From Globisporangium splendens (Eukaryota; Oomycota; Peronosporomycetes; Pythiales; Pythiaceae), in contig VFIW01000158.1 of assembly GCA_006386115.1 (NCBI GenBank), forward strand, positions 1 through 42,347: DNA of 42,347 bases. Direction: 5' to 3'. Positions within the stretch are counted from its first letter, which is position 1; every line of letters begins with the position of its first letter. The notes beneath the pieces were generated by a model. It made no database searches. It was not told the origin of the DNA and was given only the letters and a program-made list of their open reading frames with translations. The position numbers were made by a program, and so were the translations under genes. Shown piece after piece: positions 23,842-34,600 of the stretch.

Positions 23842-25848
23842 CTATAGTATGATCTCGGCTTTCTTCCCTTCAAATGGCGCTTTGTGATTGTTCCACAGGC
23901 AGTTGAACTCGTCGCGGTGCCAAACAGCGCGGAGGTGCGGGAACGTCTCGTTCTCGTGCAAAAAGGAGCAGTCGACTCTCTCGGGAATCCAGATTTCCTG
24001 CAGCAACACGAGCGGCTCCAGCTCTTCAATGCTCTCAATCGGGGTCGATGCCATGTTCAAGTACTCAAGCTCTGTCAGCTTTACAATTGGACTCAGACTC
24101 GCCACTTTGGAGCCGCTCAGTGACAATCTCTTCAGTTGACTCAGGTTCGCGAGCGCGCGGGTCTCCTTAAAGTCCACTCGCCCATTCAAAGTGAGGCTTT
24201 GGAGCTTTACCAGCGCCTCTAGAAAGGAAAAGTCCTGCTCGCGCTGGTACTTGCGTGCGAGTTGGCGCTTCGAGCGGCTCTTGAGCGACAGATCGAGCTT
24301 CTCCAAGTGCCCAAGCGACGCGAGCGGCGACAGATCCTCAAAGAGCACATCGACCAGCTCGAGGCTTTGCAGGCTCTCAAACGCGTCCAGCGGCGACAAG
24401 TCCACTACCTCATGGGAAGCCGGCAGCGCGAGTCTGAGTGTCTTCAGGCTGGCCACTTTGGAGTCGGCTGCGAGCTGCCGCAGGTCATCGCTTGTCCAGT
24501 GGTGCAGCTCCAGTTCGCAGAGCGTACCCATCGCTGGATACATGACGTCGTAGTTCACGAGTGCCGGGGTCTCCAGCGACTGAAGCGCTGGGAAGTGGAG
24601 CAGGATCGAGCCATCGACGCGCAGCGCGTACGCAAACTCCTGTTCGTCGTGGATGTCGGCGCTCGTTTGCAGGATCTCGAGGTGTTTCAGCTGCTTCAAT
24701 CCGCTCGCCCATCGCGCATTCTCTTGGCGAAGATCGTTTGAGCCGAAGTCCGAGGTCAGCTTGCTGTCGTCAATGCGCAATGTCTCGAGGTACTGCAGAA
24801 GCCCCAGCGGACTCAGATCCACGACGTGGGTACGACGGACATCAAGATACTTGAGCTGCGGCACACCCGCGAGGAAAAACAGATCGGTGAGCATCGTGTT
24901 GTGCACATGGCAGGCTTCGAGGTTTGGCGCATTGAGCACGAGCTCTAGTGGACCCAGTGAGCCGCTGTTGCACAACTTGAGCGTGCGCAACGCAGTCAAG
25001 AAGCGCAGCGGCACGAAATCCTGCACCCAGTTGCGGCTCAGATCCAAGTACTCGACGTGCTGCAGGAACCGCAGCGGCGAGAAATCCTGCACGCGCGTGT
25101 CCGAGAGATCCAACCACGTCAGAGTCTGCAATTGCACCAAGCACGAGAGGTCGGAGACGCGCGTGTTGCGGAGATTGAGCACTTTGACTTTGCGCAATGA
25201 CGCGAGGCACTCGATGTCGCTGACGTCGCTCTGGGAGAGGTCGAGCGTCTGCACGTTCGTCATGACCTCGATCGCGTCGAAATCGTGCACGGTCTTGATC
25301 GCCGAGAGGTCCAACACACTCACGCTCGCGAGTCCGCTCACGTAGCCGATGTCCATGACTGTGATCTGCTTCACCTTGGATTTCGCTGTCGATGACGACG
25401 ACGACACCGCGACGTCGTTCCAGAAGCTCACTTTCTGCAAATTTGGCACAAACTGCAGCATCCGCAGCAAGCGCTTGGCCATCGACAGCGGCACGTGCAC
25501 CTTCTGGATGAACGGCACCATTTGCGGGTTCAGTTTCTGCAGGAACGTCGACGCGTAGTATGTGCGCCAGACCACCTCGTCGTCGCCATCGACCTCGTGA
25601 TGATCATCGTCAGTATTCGCTTTCTTTGCGCGCGGCTTCTTTCCGGAGCGGGACTTCGGTGGGGACACTACCCCGACGGACCGCAACGGCGGCAGCCGCA
25701 GCACGCTCTGCGCGAACACCAGCTGCCGCAGCTCCGAGCGCGTCGTGTAGCGGCTGACGGAGGACAGCGCGCGGCGGTCGCGGAACGCGAGCCACTCGAC
25801 CACGAGCCGCAGCAGATCCGCCTTGCCGTCCAGCAGCACGAGCGGCAT
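23842..25848 (-). CDS. F-box-like N-terminus with SDS22-type leucine-rich repeats
   Basis: Single exon, 668 aa from the ATG at 25848; the open frame to 25983 is probably 5' UTR. The N-terminus (LLRLVVEWLAFRDRRALSSV) resembles an F-box helix pair, which would recruit an SCF ubiquitin ligase. A Lys/Asp-rich insert follows. From about 25330 down to 23890 there is a solenoid of 22-residue repeats with consensus L..LDLS.T.V.D.SPL..L (VQTLDLSQSDVSDIECLASL, LTWLDLSDTRVQDFSPL, VEYLDLSRNWVQDFVPL), the SDS22 subtype. LRR solenoids bind protein partners; the target is unknown. There is no membrane segment or kinase domain. The gene converges with the patatin gene, with only 108 bp between their stops. 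The F-box call is tentative; the LRR call is firm. Confidence 0.88.
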   Translation of the reverse strand: MPLVLLDGKADLLRLVVEWLAFRDRRALSSVSRYTTRSELRQLVFAQSVLRLPPLRSVGVVSPPKSRSGKKPRAKKANTDDDHHEVDGDDEVVWRTYYASTFLQKLNPQMVPFIQKVHVPLSMAKRLLRMLQFVPNLQKVSFWNDVAVSSSSSTAKSKVKQITVMDIGYVSGLASVSVLDLSAIKTVHDFDAIEVMTNVQTLDLSQSDVSDIECLASLRKVKVLNLRNTRVSDLSCLVQLQTLTWLDLSDTRVQDFSPLRFLQHVEYLDLSRNWVQDFVPLRFLTALRTLKLCNSGSLGPLELVLNAPNLEACHVHNTMLTDLFFLAGVPQLKYLDVRRTHVVDLSPLGLLQYLETLRIDDSKLTSDFGSNDLRQENARWASGLKQLKHLEILQTSADIHDEQEFAYALRVDGSILLHFPALQSLETPALVNYDVMYPAMGTLCELELHHWTSDDLRQLAADSKVASLKTLRLALPASHEVVDLSPLDAFESLQSLELVDVLFEDLSPLASLGHLEKLDLSLKSRSKRQLARKYQREQDFSFLEALVKLQSLTLNGRVDFKETRALANLSQLKRLSLSGSKVASLSPIVKLTELEYLNMASTPIESIEELEPLVLLQEIWIPERVDCSFLHENETFPHLRAVWHRDEFNCLWNNHKAPFEGKKAEIIL

Positions 25849-26698
25849 CTTCGTCGGCTTTTTGGCTTTGACTTGACTGGAAACGACACATTTTGACAAT
25901 CGTAATCGAAGATTTCTATTGGCTGTAAAAGAAGAGATGCATTCTATATTATTGGCTGAAGAGCAACTATATTCGATGATCACGTCAACACAGTTTTGGT
26001 GACGTATTGATATTATTTACGAAAACACAAACATTTGTTTACGGACAATTTGACCACATCCCGAATTTACGCAAACAAAAACGTCACAGGTTGTTTTTTC
26101 ATGGAGGTTGGGCTTGCTGATCAACAGCGAGCTCTTCGCTGCCTTCGATGCTCAGTACTCGCGCGGATCGTTGCCAGAAGAGCAAACGCGGCGTAAATCT
26201 CCCTCTCAGACTCTGGACACGCAGGACGAAACGACCAGAGTCCTTCCGCGAGTCAGTGCGGAAAAGAAAAGCAGCACGGGATGCTGCCTCACTGGGAAAT
26301 TTCACGTGTTCACGTCTCGCTTGAAAATTAGAACCTGCGGTCTAAGTTTAGCTCGGATCCAGCTACGTGGTGCCTGAAAATAAATGCGACGAAGCAAGGA
26401 GTAGCGACCGCAACCTCACTTCCACCGAAGCACTGGCACAAAGAACGATGCCGGAACAAACGTCCAAGCGGATTCTGATCGCCAACTGCCGAGTGACACA
26501 CTACTAGCCGAAAAGGTAGTTTCGCCAGGTGATAAACCGGCCACAGCAAAACCACAGCAGGAGCATTCGATCATTCTCCATTTCGCTCGCTTCACTACAA
26601 GCGATCTACGAGGGCAACCTTGCACTCGCACCTTCTCTTGAGCAACTAGCCTCACGAAGACCCTGTCACCTCCTCCACGAATTAACTCGTATAAAAGC
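25849..26698. other. Intergenic between divergent genes
   Basis: Upstream region shared by the LRR gene (leftward) and the secreted-protein gene (rightward). Two CCAAT-like boxes (AGCCAATA) lie before the LRR gene in its sense direction, around 25915-25965. A TATAAAAG string sits directly before the ATG at 26699, too close to act as a normal TATA box. No other gene was seen. Confidence 0.45.
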
Positions 26699-27922
26699 AT
26701 GGTCAAGATCTCGTCTCTCGTGTTCCTGGCCCTCTCGGCGTCAGCGTACGGTGTGCAACGCGTCAACTCCACCATGCCTCCGGATCAGTGCGATGGGACG
26801 GATGACTGGTACCCCGTGAGCGTCGTCGGCAAAGGCGTTTACTGCACGAAAGGCCCTGTCTGTGTCAGCAACAAGAACGCCAACTGCCCCGAGCCGATCC
26901 CAGGTGTTCTCCCTCACGGCGCCAAGTGTGTCCAGCTTTCGGCGTCTTCGGACGTGTACGGGTGCGTCGAGAGAACTGCCTACGATGATGCCCAAAAGAG
27001 TATTCCAGTGGTGACGACACCGGTGACGAACCCTGACAAGTGTAACGTGTCGCCGGACAAAACACCAGAGCCAACTCCAGAGGCGACGAAGCTCACTCCA
27101 GCGCCAACGGAGCCAACTCCAGTGCAGGGACAGCCAAGCCCAAGTCCAACGCAGAAGACCGAAGAAGATCGTGTTCCCAGCCCATCATCGGTAACACCAG
27201 CGCCGACTCCCTACACACCCCAAACACCAGGAAGTAACCAAACACCAAGTCCACTAACACCAGCCCCCGCGGCAACACCGATTTCTTCACCCGAAGCAGC
27301 CCCAGCTCCACCAGCTCCCACGCCAAGTTTTTCACCTGAAGCAGCTCCCGTTCCACCCGCTCCAACGCCTTCAACCGCAGCGCCACTAGCTCCAACTCCA
27401 TCAGCTAGCTCAACTCCAACGCCTACTTCGACTTCAGCACCAACAACAGCTCCAACTCCACCAACAACTCCAGCACTAACAACAGCTCCAACGCCAGCAC
27501 CAACGACTCTCGCATCAACCTCTCTCACTCCAGCAACAGCTCCAACTCCACCAGCAACCCATGTGCCATCGACAGTCCCAGCACCAACAGTGACTCCATG
27601 CACATCAGTACCAGTCGGGGGAGATTCATCAAAGAGCCCTGCACCAAGTCCAACTCCAGCGTACACTACACCAGCGCCGACCTACAGCACGACGCCAGCA
27701 CCACCTTCAACGGATGTTGGCGGAGAAAACGAAAATAGTCTAGCCCCTACCCCAGCTCCCGCGCATTCACCATCGCCATCGCCTGCCGCGACACCAGCAC
27801 CGAGCAAGCCTGAAGATGCCGAAGCTGGTGGCGATCTCAACTACTCGGTGGAGGAGGAATACTACGGCGACTTGGGGTCGTATGGTGACGAAAACTACCG
27901 CGCACTTCGTCGTCGCGTGTGA
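26699..27922 (+). CDS. Secreted Cys-rich protein with mucin-like Thr/Pro/Ala tail
   Basis: Intronless, 407 aa. An N-terminal signal peptide (MVKISSLVFLALSASAYG) predicts secretion. Residues 25-105 form a small Cys-rich domain (CDGTDDWYP, GKGVYCTKGPVC, NKNANCPEP, AKC, YGC). Residues 130-370 are a long low-complexity Thr/Pro/Ala/Ser tract of APTP and TPAP units, a likely O-glycosylated stalk as in oomycete mucin-like cyst or wall proteins. The C-terminus is acidic and tyrosine-rich (EEEYYGDLGSYGDENY), ending in RALRRRV. There is no RxLR motif at the N-terminal position expected for an effector, and no clear GPI signal. A broken paralogue lies 9.6 kb to the left. A surface or extracellular-matrix role is inferred; the Cys domain was not matched to a named family. 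Confidence 0.85.
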   Translation: MVKISSLVFLALSASAYGVQRVNSTMPPDQCDGTDDWYPVSVVGKGVYCTKGPVCVSNKNANCPEPIPGVLPHGAKCVQLSASSDVYGCVERTAYDDAQKSIPVVTTPVTNPDKCNVSPDKTPEPTPEATKLTPAPTEPTPVQGQPSPSPTQKTEEDRVPSPSSVTPAPTPYTPQTPGSNQTPSPLTPAPAATPISSPEAAPAPPAPTPSFSPEAAPVPPAPTPSTAAPLAPTPSASSTPTPTSTSAPTTAPTPPTTPALTTAPTPAPTTLASTSLTPATAPTPPATHVPSTVPAPTVTPCTSVPVGGDSSKSPAPSPTPAYTTPAPTYSTTPAPPSTDVGGENENSLAPTPAPAHSPSPSPAATPAPSKPEDAEAGGDLNYSVEEEYYGDLGSYGDENYRALRRRV

Positions 27923-28134
27923 GGATGAAGATATATCCTCAAGCCAGAAGTGCTCACGCACTTGAGCGGTTCGTTACACTTGGTTTCCTATTCATGCTTC
28001 TTCATAATTCTTTTTTCCATTCCCCTGTCAAGAGGGCTGCATGTTTGTGTGTCTCCACAGTACCAGCGAGAATCGAAAGAAGAGTTTCCCAGCAAAGTGC
28101 ATAAATTCTTCCCAAAAAATGACAGATAAAGAAC

Positions 28135-29044
28135 TTGAACATTGCTTGGCGCTGTCGCTATTTCTTTCTCGAGGAACTGGAGTTGTACTCTGATGCGTAC
28201 TTCCGACTGCCTCCAATCGTCGGGGATCCCCTCAAGTCGTTATTGAGCAAGAAATTCAATGTCGCCTACTTTATCCTGAATTGTTTCCAGAGTTTAACGT
28301 TGCACAGAGTACCATACTGCTCGAAGCAAGCATGCATGATCCAGTCCGGTAGTAGTCGTTGGACCTTTCAGTGTCGAATGTTGCCCTTCAAAAGCATTTC
28401 CGGGTCTGATCGAGTCGCATGTGCGCAAGTCACCTATCTGTGTTGAGGAACCCGAACGGTGAAAACTCGTTTCATCCTCACGTTGGCACATCCGCACTCT
28501 TTGCCTGGGAATGGTGGCGATGCGTCGGTCTGCTGTCGAGCTGGATCTGGATTCACTGGGTCATGACGCTCGATGCCCTCACTCCCGTCGTAGAGCAGAA
28601 GATGGCGTTCGACCTGCAATTGGCGATCCCGGTGCTCTGGATCCGCTCTGTCCCTCAAGCATGGCTTATTCTGGACTCATTTATCTGGAGACATTCGGGG
28701 ATCCAAGATTGAATTATCCTGAAAAGTACCATTGCCAGTTGCGAAGTGATTTTTTACTTGTTGCCAGTCGCATTGTGACCAATATGGTGTGGGACTGTCG
28801 ACTCCTGTGGCGAATTCAAAATCGCCACGACCCGAACGAGTTGATCATGCTGCAAGGCTGCATCGAGTTTGATTTCCTTGAACGCATCCGCAAACGCAGC
28901 AGTCGTAATACAAATTCAAGAAGGACGAAGGTGTTCCACTTGGCCAACATTATCCCAAAGAGATCGGTAGTCTCACTAAGTCCAGGAATGGCGCGTCCAA
29001 TGAAAGATTGTTTTTCACCACCCGATGCCTCCTTTTCGTCGTGA
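28135..29044 (+). pseudogene. Possible relic of a multi-pass membrane protein gene
   Basis: Coding-like fragments occur in successive frames. One near 28135-28260 includes YFRLPPIVGDPL. One at about 28450-28630 has a membrane-like helix (WWRCVGLLSSWIWIHWVM). One at about 28660-28900 follows in a third frame (DFLLVASRIVTNMVW). The frame changes are not explained by clear introns, so I read this as a decayed gene. No family could be named with confidence; similar Trp-rich membrane proteins are common in oomycetes, which is my only basis. Confidence 0.35.
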
Positions 29045-29306
29045 GCGAGACCGCATCAAGCGGAGCCCAGCTTTACTGCCTGTGAGAACTTGCAGTCAGA
29101 ATCGACTCGAGCAATACTGCATGACTTCCCACGAGCTATATAGTTGATCTGTCAGTGCCAGCACATACCAAGAAGAAGTGAGTGCCTTGTATTTCACACT
29201 TGGTTCTATTGATACAAAAAAAGGCATACAAACGAGATAACGGCAGCACTCACGTGATGAAAACTGGATACCGTGACCTGGTGCACACCCCTTACGTTCA
29301 GGACTT

Positions 29307-29322
29307 GTGGGTGGCCACCCAC
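29307..29322. repeat. Perfect 16-bp palindrome
   Basis: GTGGGTGGCCACCCAC is its own reverse complement. It lies in the spacer 3' of the membrane-protein gene. It may be a dimeric protein-binding site or a cruciform; no role is shown. Confidence 0.6.
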
Positions 29323-29402
29323 CGTGCCGAATCGAATTCAACCGAGTGACATTTGGGCTTTGGGGTGGCCAGCAATAAATACTCTTGTACGCATGTTCGT
29401 TT

Positions 29403-29462
29403 CTTGGGTGCACGAACCACGAAATATGCCATCTTGGGTGCACGAACTATCAAATATGCCCC
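29403..29462. repeat. Two-copy tandem repeat, 30-bp unit
   Basis: Units 29403-29432 and 29433-29462 share CTTGGGTGCACGAAC and AAATATGCC and differ at a few positions. The array ends 8 bp before the stop codon of the membrane-protein gene on the minus strand, so it would lie in that gene's 3' UTR. Confidence 0.85.
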
Positions 29463-29469
29463 CATCTCA

Positions 29470-30489
29470 CTATGAAGGCGCTGCTTGAGCGACGTTCGTG
29501 GTCGGAAGATACGACGACGCGTCGTCGGCAACGAACGGTTGGCGGGGCGGACGCGCAATGGTGATCGCGATTGGCCGTCGAGGCCGCGGCGGCTCCGTTC
29601 TCGTGACGCCGGGTTTGAATGCGTTCATGAAGTCCCTCGCGACTCGCTGCACGCGGAAGTGCAAGAACAACCCAATGGACATGAACACGATTAGTAGCAC
29701 GAGCGCCGGCTGTCCGGTGCTCTTCTGTTGCAGAGTGACCACGAAGAACGAGACGAAGACCCAGACAAGGAACACCATCATGGCATAGTTGCACGCGACA
29801 AACATGACGACCGAGATCATGTGGTGCGGCACGCGCTCCTGCGTCAGGCGGTACGAAACGTACCCAACGATGCCCGTCGCAAGCCCGAACGCCGACATGA
29901 AGTACGACGGCCACGCAAAGAACGTGACCACGTACATTAGGATCACAAAGAACGACGCCCAGCGGTACCGCTCAGCAGCTTCCACTTGCGCACGCGAGAG
30001 CCCCACGACCAGCGAGGGGTCATCGTCGCCTTCTCCTTCTTCCTCTCTTCCTTCTTCTCTTGTGCTGCTCCAACCAAGGCGGTTAGCCAACGCTCTCGTC
30101 AGCGACAGCGCCTGCTGCTGCCGGGGCTGCGGACGACGGACGATCGTCGCGCTCGTGGTGGTTGAAGTTGAAGCGGTCGTCGTGGAGTTCATCGTCATCG
30201 CGCTCAGCGTCGACAGCTCGCGGAAGAGGCCGATGCGCGTCGCGGCGTTCGCCACGGGCTGGATCAGCGTGATCGGCGGCAGTCTCGTGTAGCGGATTGG
30301 CGGATGCGGATGCGCGTCGTCGTGGGCCACGTACACGTCCGCATCCGCGCTCGGTCGCGTCCCCACTGCGCCTGCTGCTGACGAAGCATGGAGGAGCGCA
30401 GCAGACGCGCCACGTTGGAGCTCCAGCGTCGCCATCGCGAAAGAGCGAAGAAGCAAATGAGGCGAGCGCATCCACCGCCATTTTGTCAT
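29470..30489 (-). CDS. Multi-pass membrane protein of unknown function
   Basis: 339 aa from the ATG at 30489; a second in-frame ATG 18 codons on (MATLELQRG) is equally possible. The first 160 residues are low-complexity: Ala/Ser/Thr-rich, an acidic REEEGEGDDD stretch and an Ala/Gln patch. About four hydrophobic segments follow, between 29980 and 29650 (FFVILMYVVTFFAWPSYFM, GLATGIVGYVSY, MMVFLVWVFVSFFVVTL, ALVLLIVFMSIGLFLHF). Then comes a basic, Pro-rich cytosolic-type tail. I do not recognise the family. No signal peptide is clear and no catalytic motif is visible. Confidence 0.72.
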   Translation of the reverse strand: MTKWRWMRSPHLLLRSFAMATLELQRGASAALLHASSAAGAVGTRPSADADVYVAHDDAHPHPPIRYTRLPPITLIQPVANAATRIGLFRELSTLSAMTMNSTTTASTSTTTSATIVRRPQPRQQQALSLTRALANRLGWSSTREEGREEEGEGDDDPSLVVGLSRAQVEAAERYRWASFFVILMYVVTFFAWPSYFMSAFGLATGIVGYVSYRLTQERVPHHMISVVMFVACNYAMMVFLVWVFVSFFVVTLQQKSTGQPALVLLIVFMSIGLFLHFRVQRVARDFMNAFKPGVTRTEPPRPRRPIAITIARPPRQPFVADDASSYLPTTNVAQAAPS

Positions 30490-31155
30490 GCGGGGTGCCT
30501 GATTCTTGGTCCAGCTTGCGTAAACGAAAAGCCTGTTTAAAATGGATAATAACGATCATTTGGACTATATAGAATGAACTGATTGTCCTCTTTAGGATGG
30601 GTAGGAGACAGAGCGCTGTGGCAGAAGTGGAAGAATGAAGTGCTGATGATTTTTCGCTTGTCCAATCCACGCAGCAGGTTTTCAGTCAATGAGAAGACGC
30701 AAAAGGGATCATGGGCGACATGTCACAGGCTTTAGTGCAGAAAAGAAGCAATTGAAGGGGAATCTTCTCGTTAAAGTATACAAACGGTATTCGACACACT
30801 GCGCGCTGCAACAGAAACGAATCTAAGAAGGCAGGTACAGTACAACTCAATAATAGCCAATAGCAAATAGCCGAATTGTCTGACATTGGATTTTATGCAA
30901 ATTGACACATAAATAGTACCGCACATTCAACAATCATATGTAAAGCTAGTATGTTTGACTGTAATTGTTGTGGTCGTCAAAGATGCGCTCGCTTTTGAGT
31001 TGTGGCCTCCATTTTCCTTTCAAAGGCAGGAAAAACTGGCAAACCCCACAAGGCAAATGCACTGCTACGCAGGCGCATCGGTTGCGTTATGCACCCACTT
31101 CAACCGGAACGAAAAGTCCACTCGAGGGGAGTAATTGACGAATCAGCACCACAGC
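30490..31155. other. Intergenic; left flank of the retrotransposon cluster
   Basis: AT-rich sequence without a convincing frame. The five bases just outside the E1 LTR (31151-31155, ACAGC) are the candidate left target-site duplication. Its partner would lie beyond the window. Confidence 0.45.
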
Positions 31156-31640
31156 AGTAAGAGGGTGCTGTTCCAAACAGTCCCTCAAACACGACACACA
31201 CGCTTGTGCCTGAGGAAGCGATCTCCCGACTTGGAGGGAGGAAGAAGACTTGAGTACTTGGAGGAAAATTTGCAACTGAATTGAAAAGGTTATGGTTCCT
31301 GTCGCTACTTACAAATGAACCCCAAGGACTCCTACAGGTTTTACAACTAAAACACAAACATACACAATAAAACCTATGAATCTGATATATAAAACCTTGG
31401 GTACACTGAGGTTGAACCTACGGGATCTTCTAGAAGCTTGAACTTCAAGTCTTATTTAAAATCCCTGCAAAGTGATTGGCTCGCGCCACTCACTCCAGAT
31501 GGCAGAGACACGTCGATCTCATCGCCAGTGCAGTTTCCCAAGCATACAATCATTCCTAAAGGTGTCGTAATTATCTACCAACATTACGATATACCGAAAT
31601 ATTGGTACATTGTACCATCGTGGTGCCGTCGACCCTTACA
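31156..31640 (-). repeat. E1 3' LTR
   Basis: Read on the minus strand, it starts TGTAAGGGTC right after a polypurine tract and ends CTCTTACT, where the C copy has CTCTTACA. The outer 400 bp (31156-31555) match the LTR of C (36265-36666) almost base for base, with roughly ten differences by eye. The inner 85 bp (31556-31640) are unrelated. Confidence 0.85.
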
Positions 31641-31654
31641 TCCTCCCGCGATTG
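31641..31654 (-). promoter_or_regulatory. E1 polypurine tract
   Basis: CAATCGCGGGAGGA on the minus strand abuts the TG of the LTR. This is the expected site and composition for plus-strand priming in LTR elements. Confidence 0.7.
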
Positions 31655-31677
31655 ACTTCTCGTTGGAGCTGTTGATA

Positions 31678-34600
31678 TTATCCGACGAGAACATTCCAAT
31701 GGGAGACGTTTTTGACATTGCCTTCATTTTCCCATGTCGCTTCGTGCTCAGGGAAGCCGTGCCACTTTATCAACCATTGCGTCTTGCGGTTTACTCAGCG
31801 TTGGCGAAGTAACTCCTCGGTGATATATATCTCGTCGCCGGTATCTTCATCAATGTAGACACGCGAAGCTTTCGGGAGTGGTCGAGTTTTGAAGTGGTCA
31901 TGATTTGGCACATAGTGCGATAAAATGTCAACGTTAAACGACGGGTTCATCCTTCTCATGCGACTTGGCAGTTTTAACCTTGCGACGTTGTCGTTGGTCA
32001 TCTTTTCAATCGGAAACGGTCCTATCTTCCTTGCCGCAAGTTTGGCTCTTTTCACTTCCATGTCCTGCGCTGCGTGTTGCAGCGGTAGGCGACGTGTGTC
32101 GAGCGTCACTAAATCTCCAGTCTTGAATGTGTCGTTGCTGCGCTTTTGGTCGTAGTAGCGTTTCTGGAACTCTTGCGCTTGCTTTAATTGTCTCTTCGCT
32201 TTGTCAATAATCTTTTCTCGGTCATCGTGGAAGTTTTTTGCAATCTCAGCAATGTCGGTTGCTTCTTTGCGTTTGTTCGTATCACTTGCTGCCGATAGTC
32301 CCATCGGATGGCGCTCTTTGCGTCCAGTGTCGATTTCAAAAGGCGAAAGTCCAGTTGACGCGCTTGTCAATGTTGCGTGCGCGTGCTCTATCGTTGCCAA
32401 CTTTTCAGACCAGTCACGTCCGTGGTACGACGTCATGCACCGAAGTGCGTCTTCCAATATAAGGTTTTGTCGTTCCGTTTGACCGTCAGCTTGGGCACGG
32501 TGCGACGTGGTCATGTTCAACTTGATTCCCATTATCTTGACTAACGAGCGCCAAAAGTGCGACGTGAACTTTGGATCTCTGTCGTTTATGATGACAGCTG
32601 GCATTCCGTGGTAGCGAACTACGTTATCGAAGAAGACATGAGCAATTTTTTCGGCGTCGTCTGTTGTCTTGACTACGGCGTACTTTGCTCACTTGGAGAG
32701 TTTATCGACGACAGTAAAAATAGCATCGAATCCATTCGACTCTGGGAGTCCAGTGATGAAGCCCATTGAAACAACTTCCCAGCATTCCTCTGGGATAGGG
32801 ATAGGAATCAGCTTGCCATTTTTCTTTGCGTTGCTGTGCTTCCATCTTGCACAAGTCTCACAACTGCTGACGTAATCGTGTATGTCCCTCTCCATACTCT
32901 TCCAATAATACCATTGCACAATTCGGAGGAATGTACGATGGATACCTGGATGTGCTGCGATGGCTGGATCATGGAAACTCGCTACGAACTTCGTGCGGAG
33001 TTGATAATCATCTGGCACACACAAACAAAGAGTGCTATTCTGCGTGCGGAGATAGAGCAGCTCATCCATCTTTACGAACTTGTCCGATGAGTCTTGATTT
33101 TCCCATGCGTCGCGAAATTCCTTGTCTTTCCTGTATGAGTTGATGAATGTCTTGCGCTCTGCAGGTGCGAGCGATATTGAACTGTATGACGCGGCCATGG
33201 CGGAATGAATTTGAGGCACAGACTCTCCCCCAGCAAATTCTTTCGACATGGGCGTGGCTCGAAAGGTACTGCGATACTTGAGCGCGTGCGGACGACAGTC
33301 GGCTGTGCACCGATGAAATTGAATCGAACCGACGTCTTATGGCTGGCGCGAGAGTGCATCTACAACGGCGTTTAAACTGCCACTGACGTGATGGATCTGG
33401 AAATTTAACTGCGCAAAGAACGTCAAATAACGCGCGAGTTTGGCGGACACTTTGGGATGATGCAACAGCCACGAGCATGCGCTGTTGTCCGTAAAAAGGA
33501 TAAAGGGTCTACCGTAAAGACAGTGACGCCATTTCTCCAATCCCATCTTGATGGCAAAGAGTTCTTTCTCGTGCGTTGGCCAATTGAGTTCGTGCGTGCC
33601 CAGCTTCTTGGAGTAAAATGCAATTGGATGGTCCGCGGAGCCATATTTTTGCGAGAGTACACCACCGATACAATGCCCAGAAGCATCGGTTGTGACTACA
33701 AATTCGCGACCAAAATCAAGCAGTTTAAGCACTGGTGCTTGCTGAAGCGCTTCCTTCAGTGCATCAAAGGTCATTCGCTGCGGTTCATTCCATTCCTGCT
33801 TGGTGTCTTTCTTCACCAGCGAGCTCAATGGCAATGCAAGCGCTGCAAAGTTGCAGATAAAACGGCGATAGTAGCCTGCAAGTCCGAGGAAACTCAGCAA
33901 TTCCTTTTGATTTGTTGGAGTTGGCCATTTTGCGATAGCGTCAGTTTTCTTCGTGTCGACCGTAAGTCCTTGAGCGGAAATTGTGTGTCCGAGGAAGTTG
34001 ACAGAAGTTGAAGCAAAGTGACACTTCGCTTCGTGCGCATATAATTTCTCACGACGCAATACTTCAAACAGGACACCCAAATGCTTGACATGCTCTTCCA
34101 TGGTTGCTGAAAAGACGCAAATGTCGTCGAGATACACGACAATGAACGGGTATTTTCCGAAAAGAATGCGCATAAGACGTGACCATACACCAGGCATTCC
34201 TGCTAAACCCATTGGCGCAACACACCATTGATAGGTCTCCGAGTGTGTGCGAAATGCAGTATACTTGTGCGATCCTGGTGAGACACGCGTTTGGTGATAA
34301 CCCTGCGCGAGATCTAATACCGAAAAGACTGCTGCACCTTGCATCTTGTCAAAAAGCTCTTCGATTCGTGGCAACGGGATCTTCGGCACAACCGTTTGCG
34401 AGTTGACGTATCGGTAATCAATCACCCAACGAATCGGTAGAGTTGAATTGCCTGAACGGATCCACTCCGATCTTGACGGTTGTTTGCCGGAACTTGGGTC
34501 TTTCTTTGGGATGCCGAACACATTTGACACCCATGGCGAGTCGGATAATTCGATCCAGCCCTTCTTCAGCTTTTCTTCGACGAAGACGTCTAATGCATCT

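Noticed and set aside
26600..27922. RxLR-type effector
   Set aside because: The arginine-rich motif is at the C-terminus, not after the signal peptide, and the protein is a long Thr/Pro-rich stalk.
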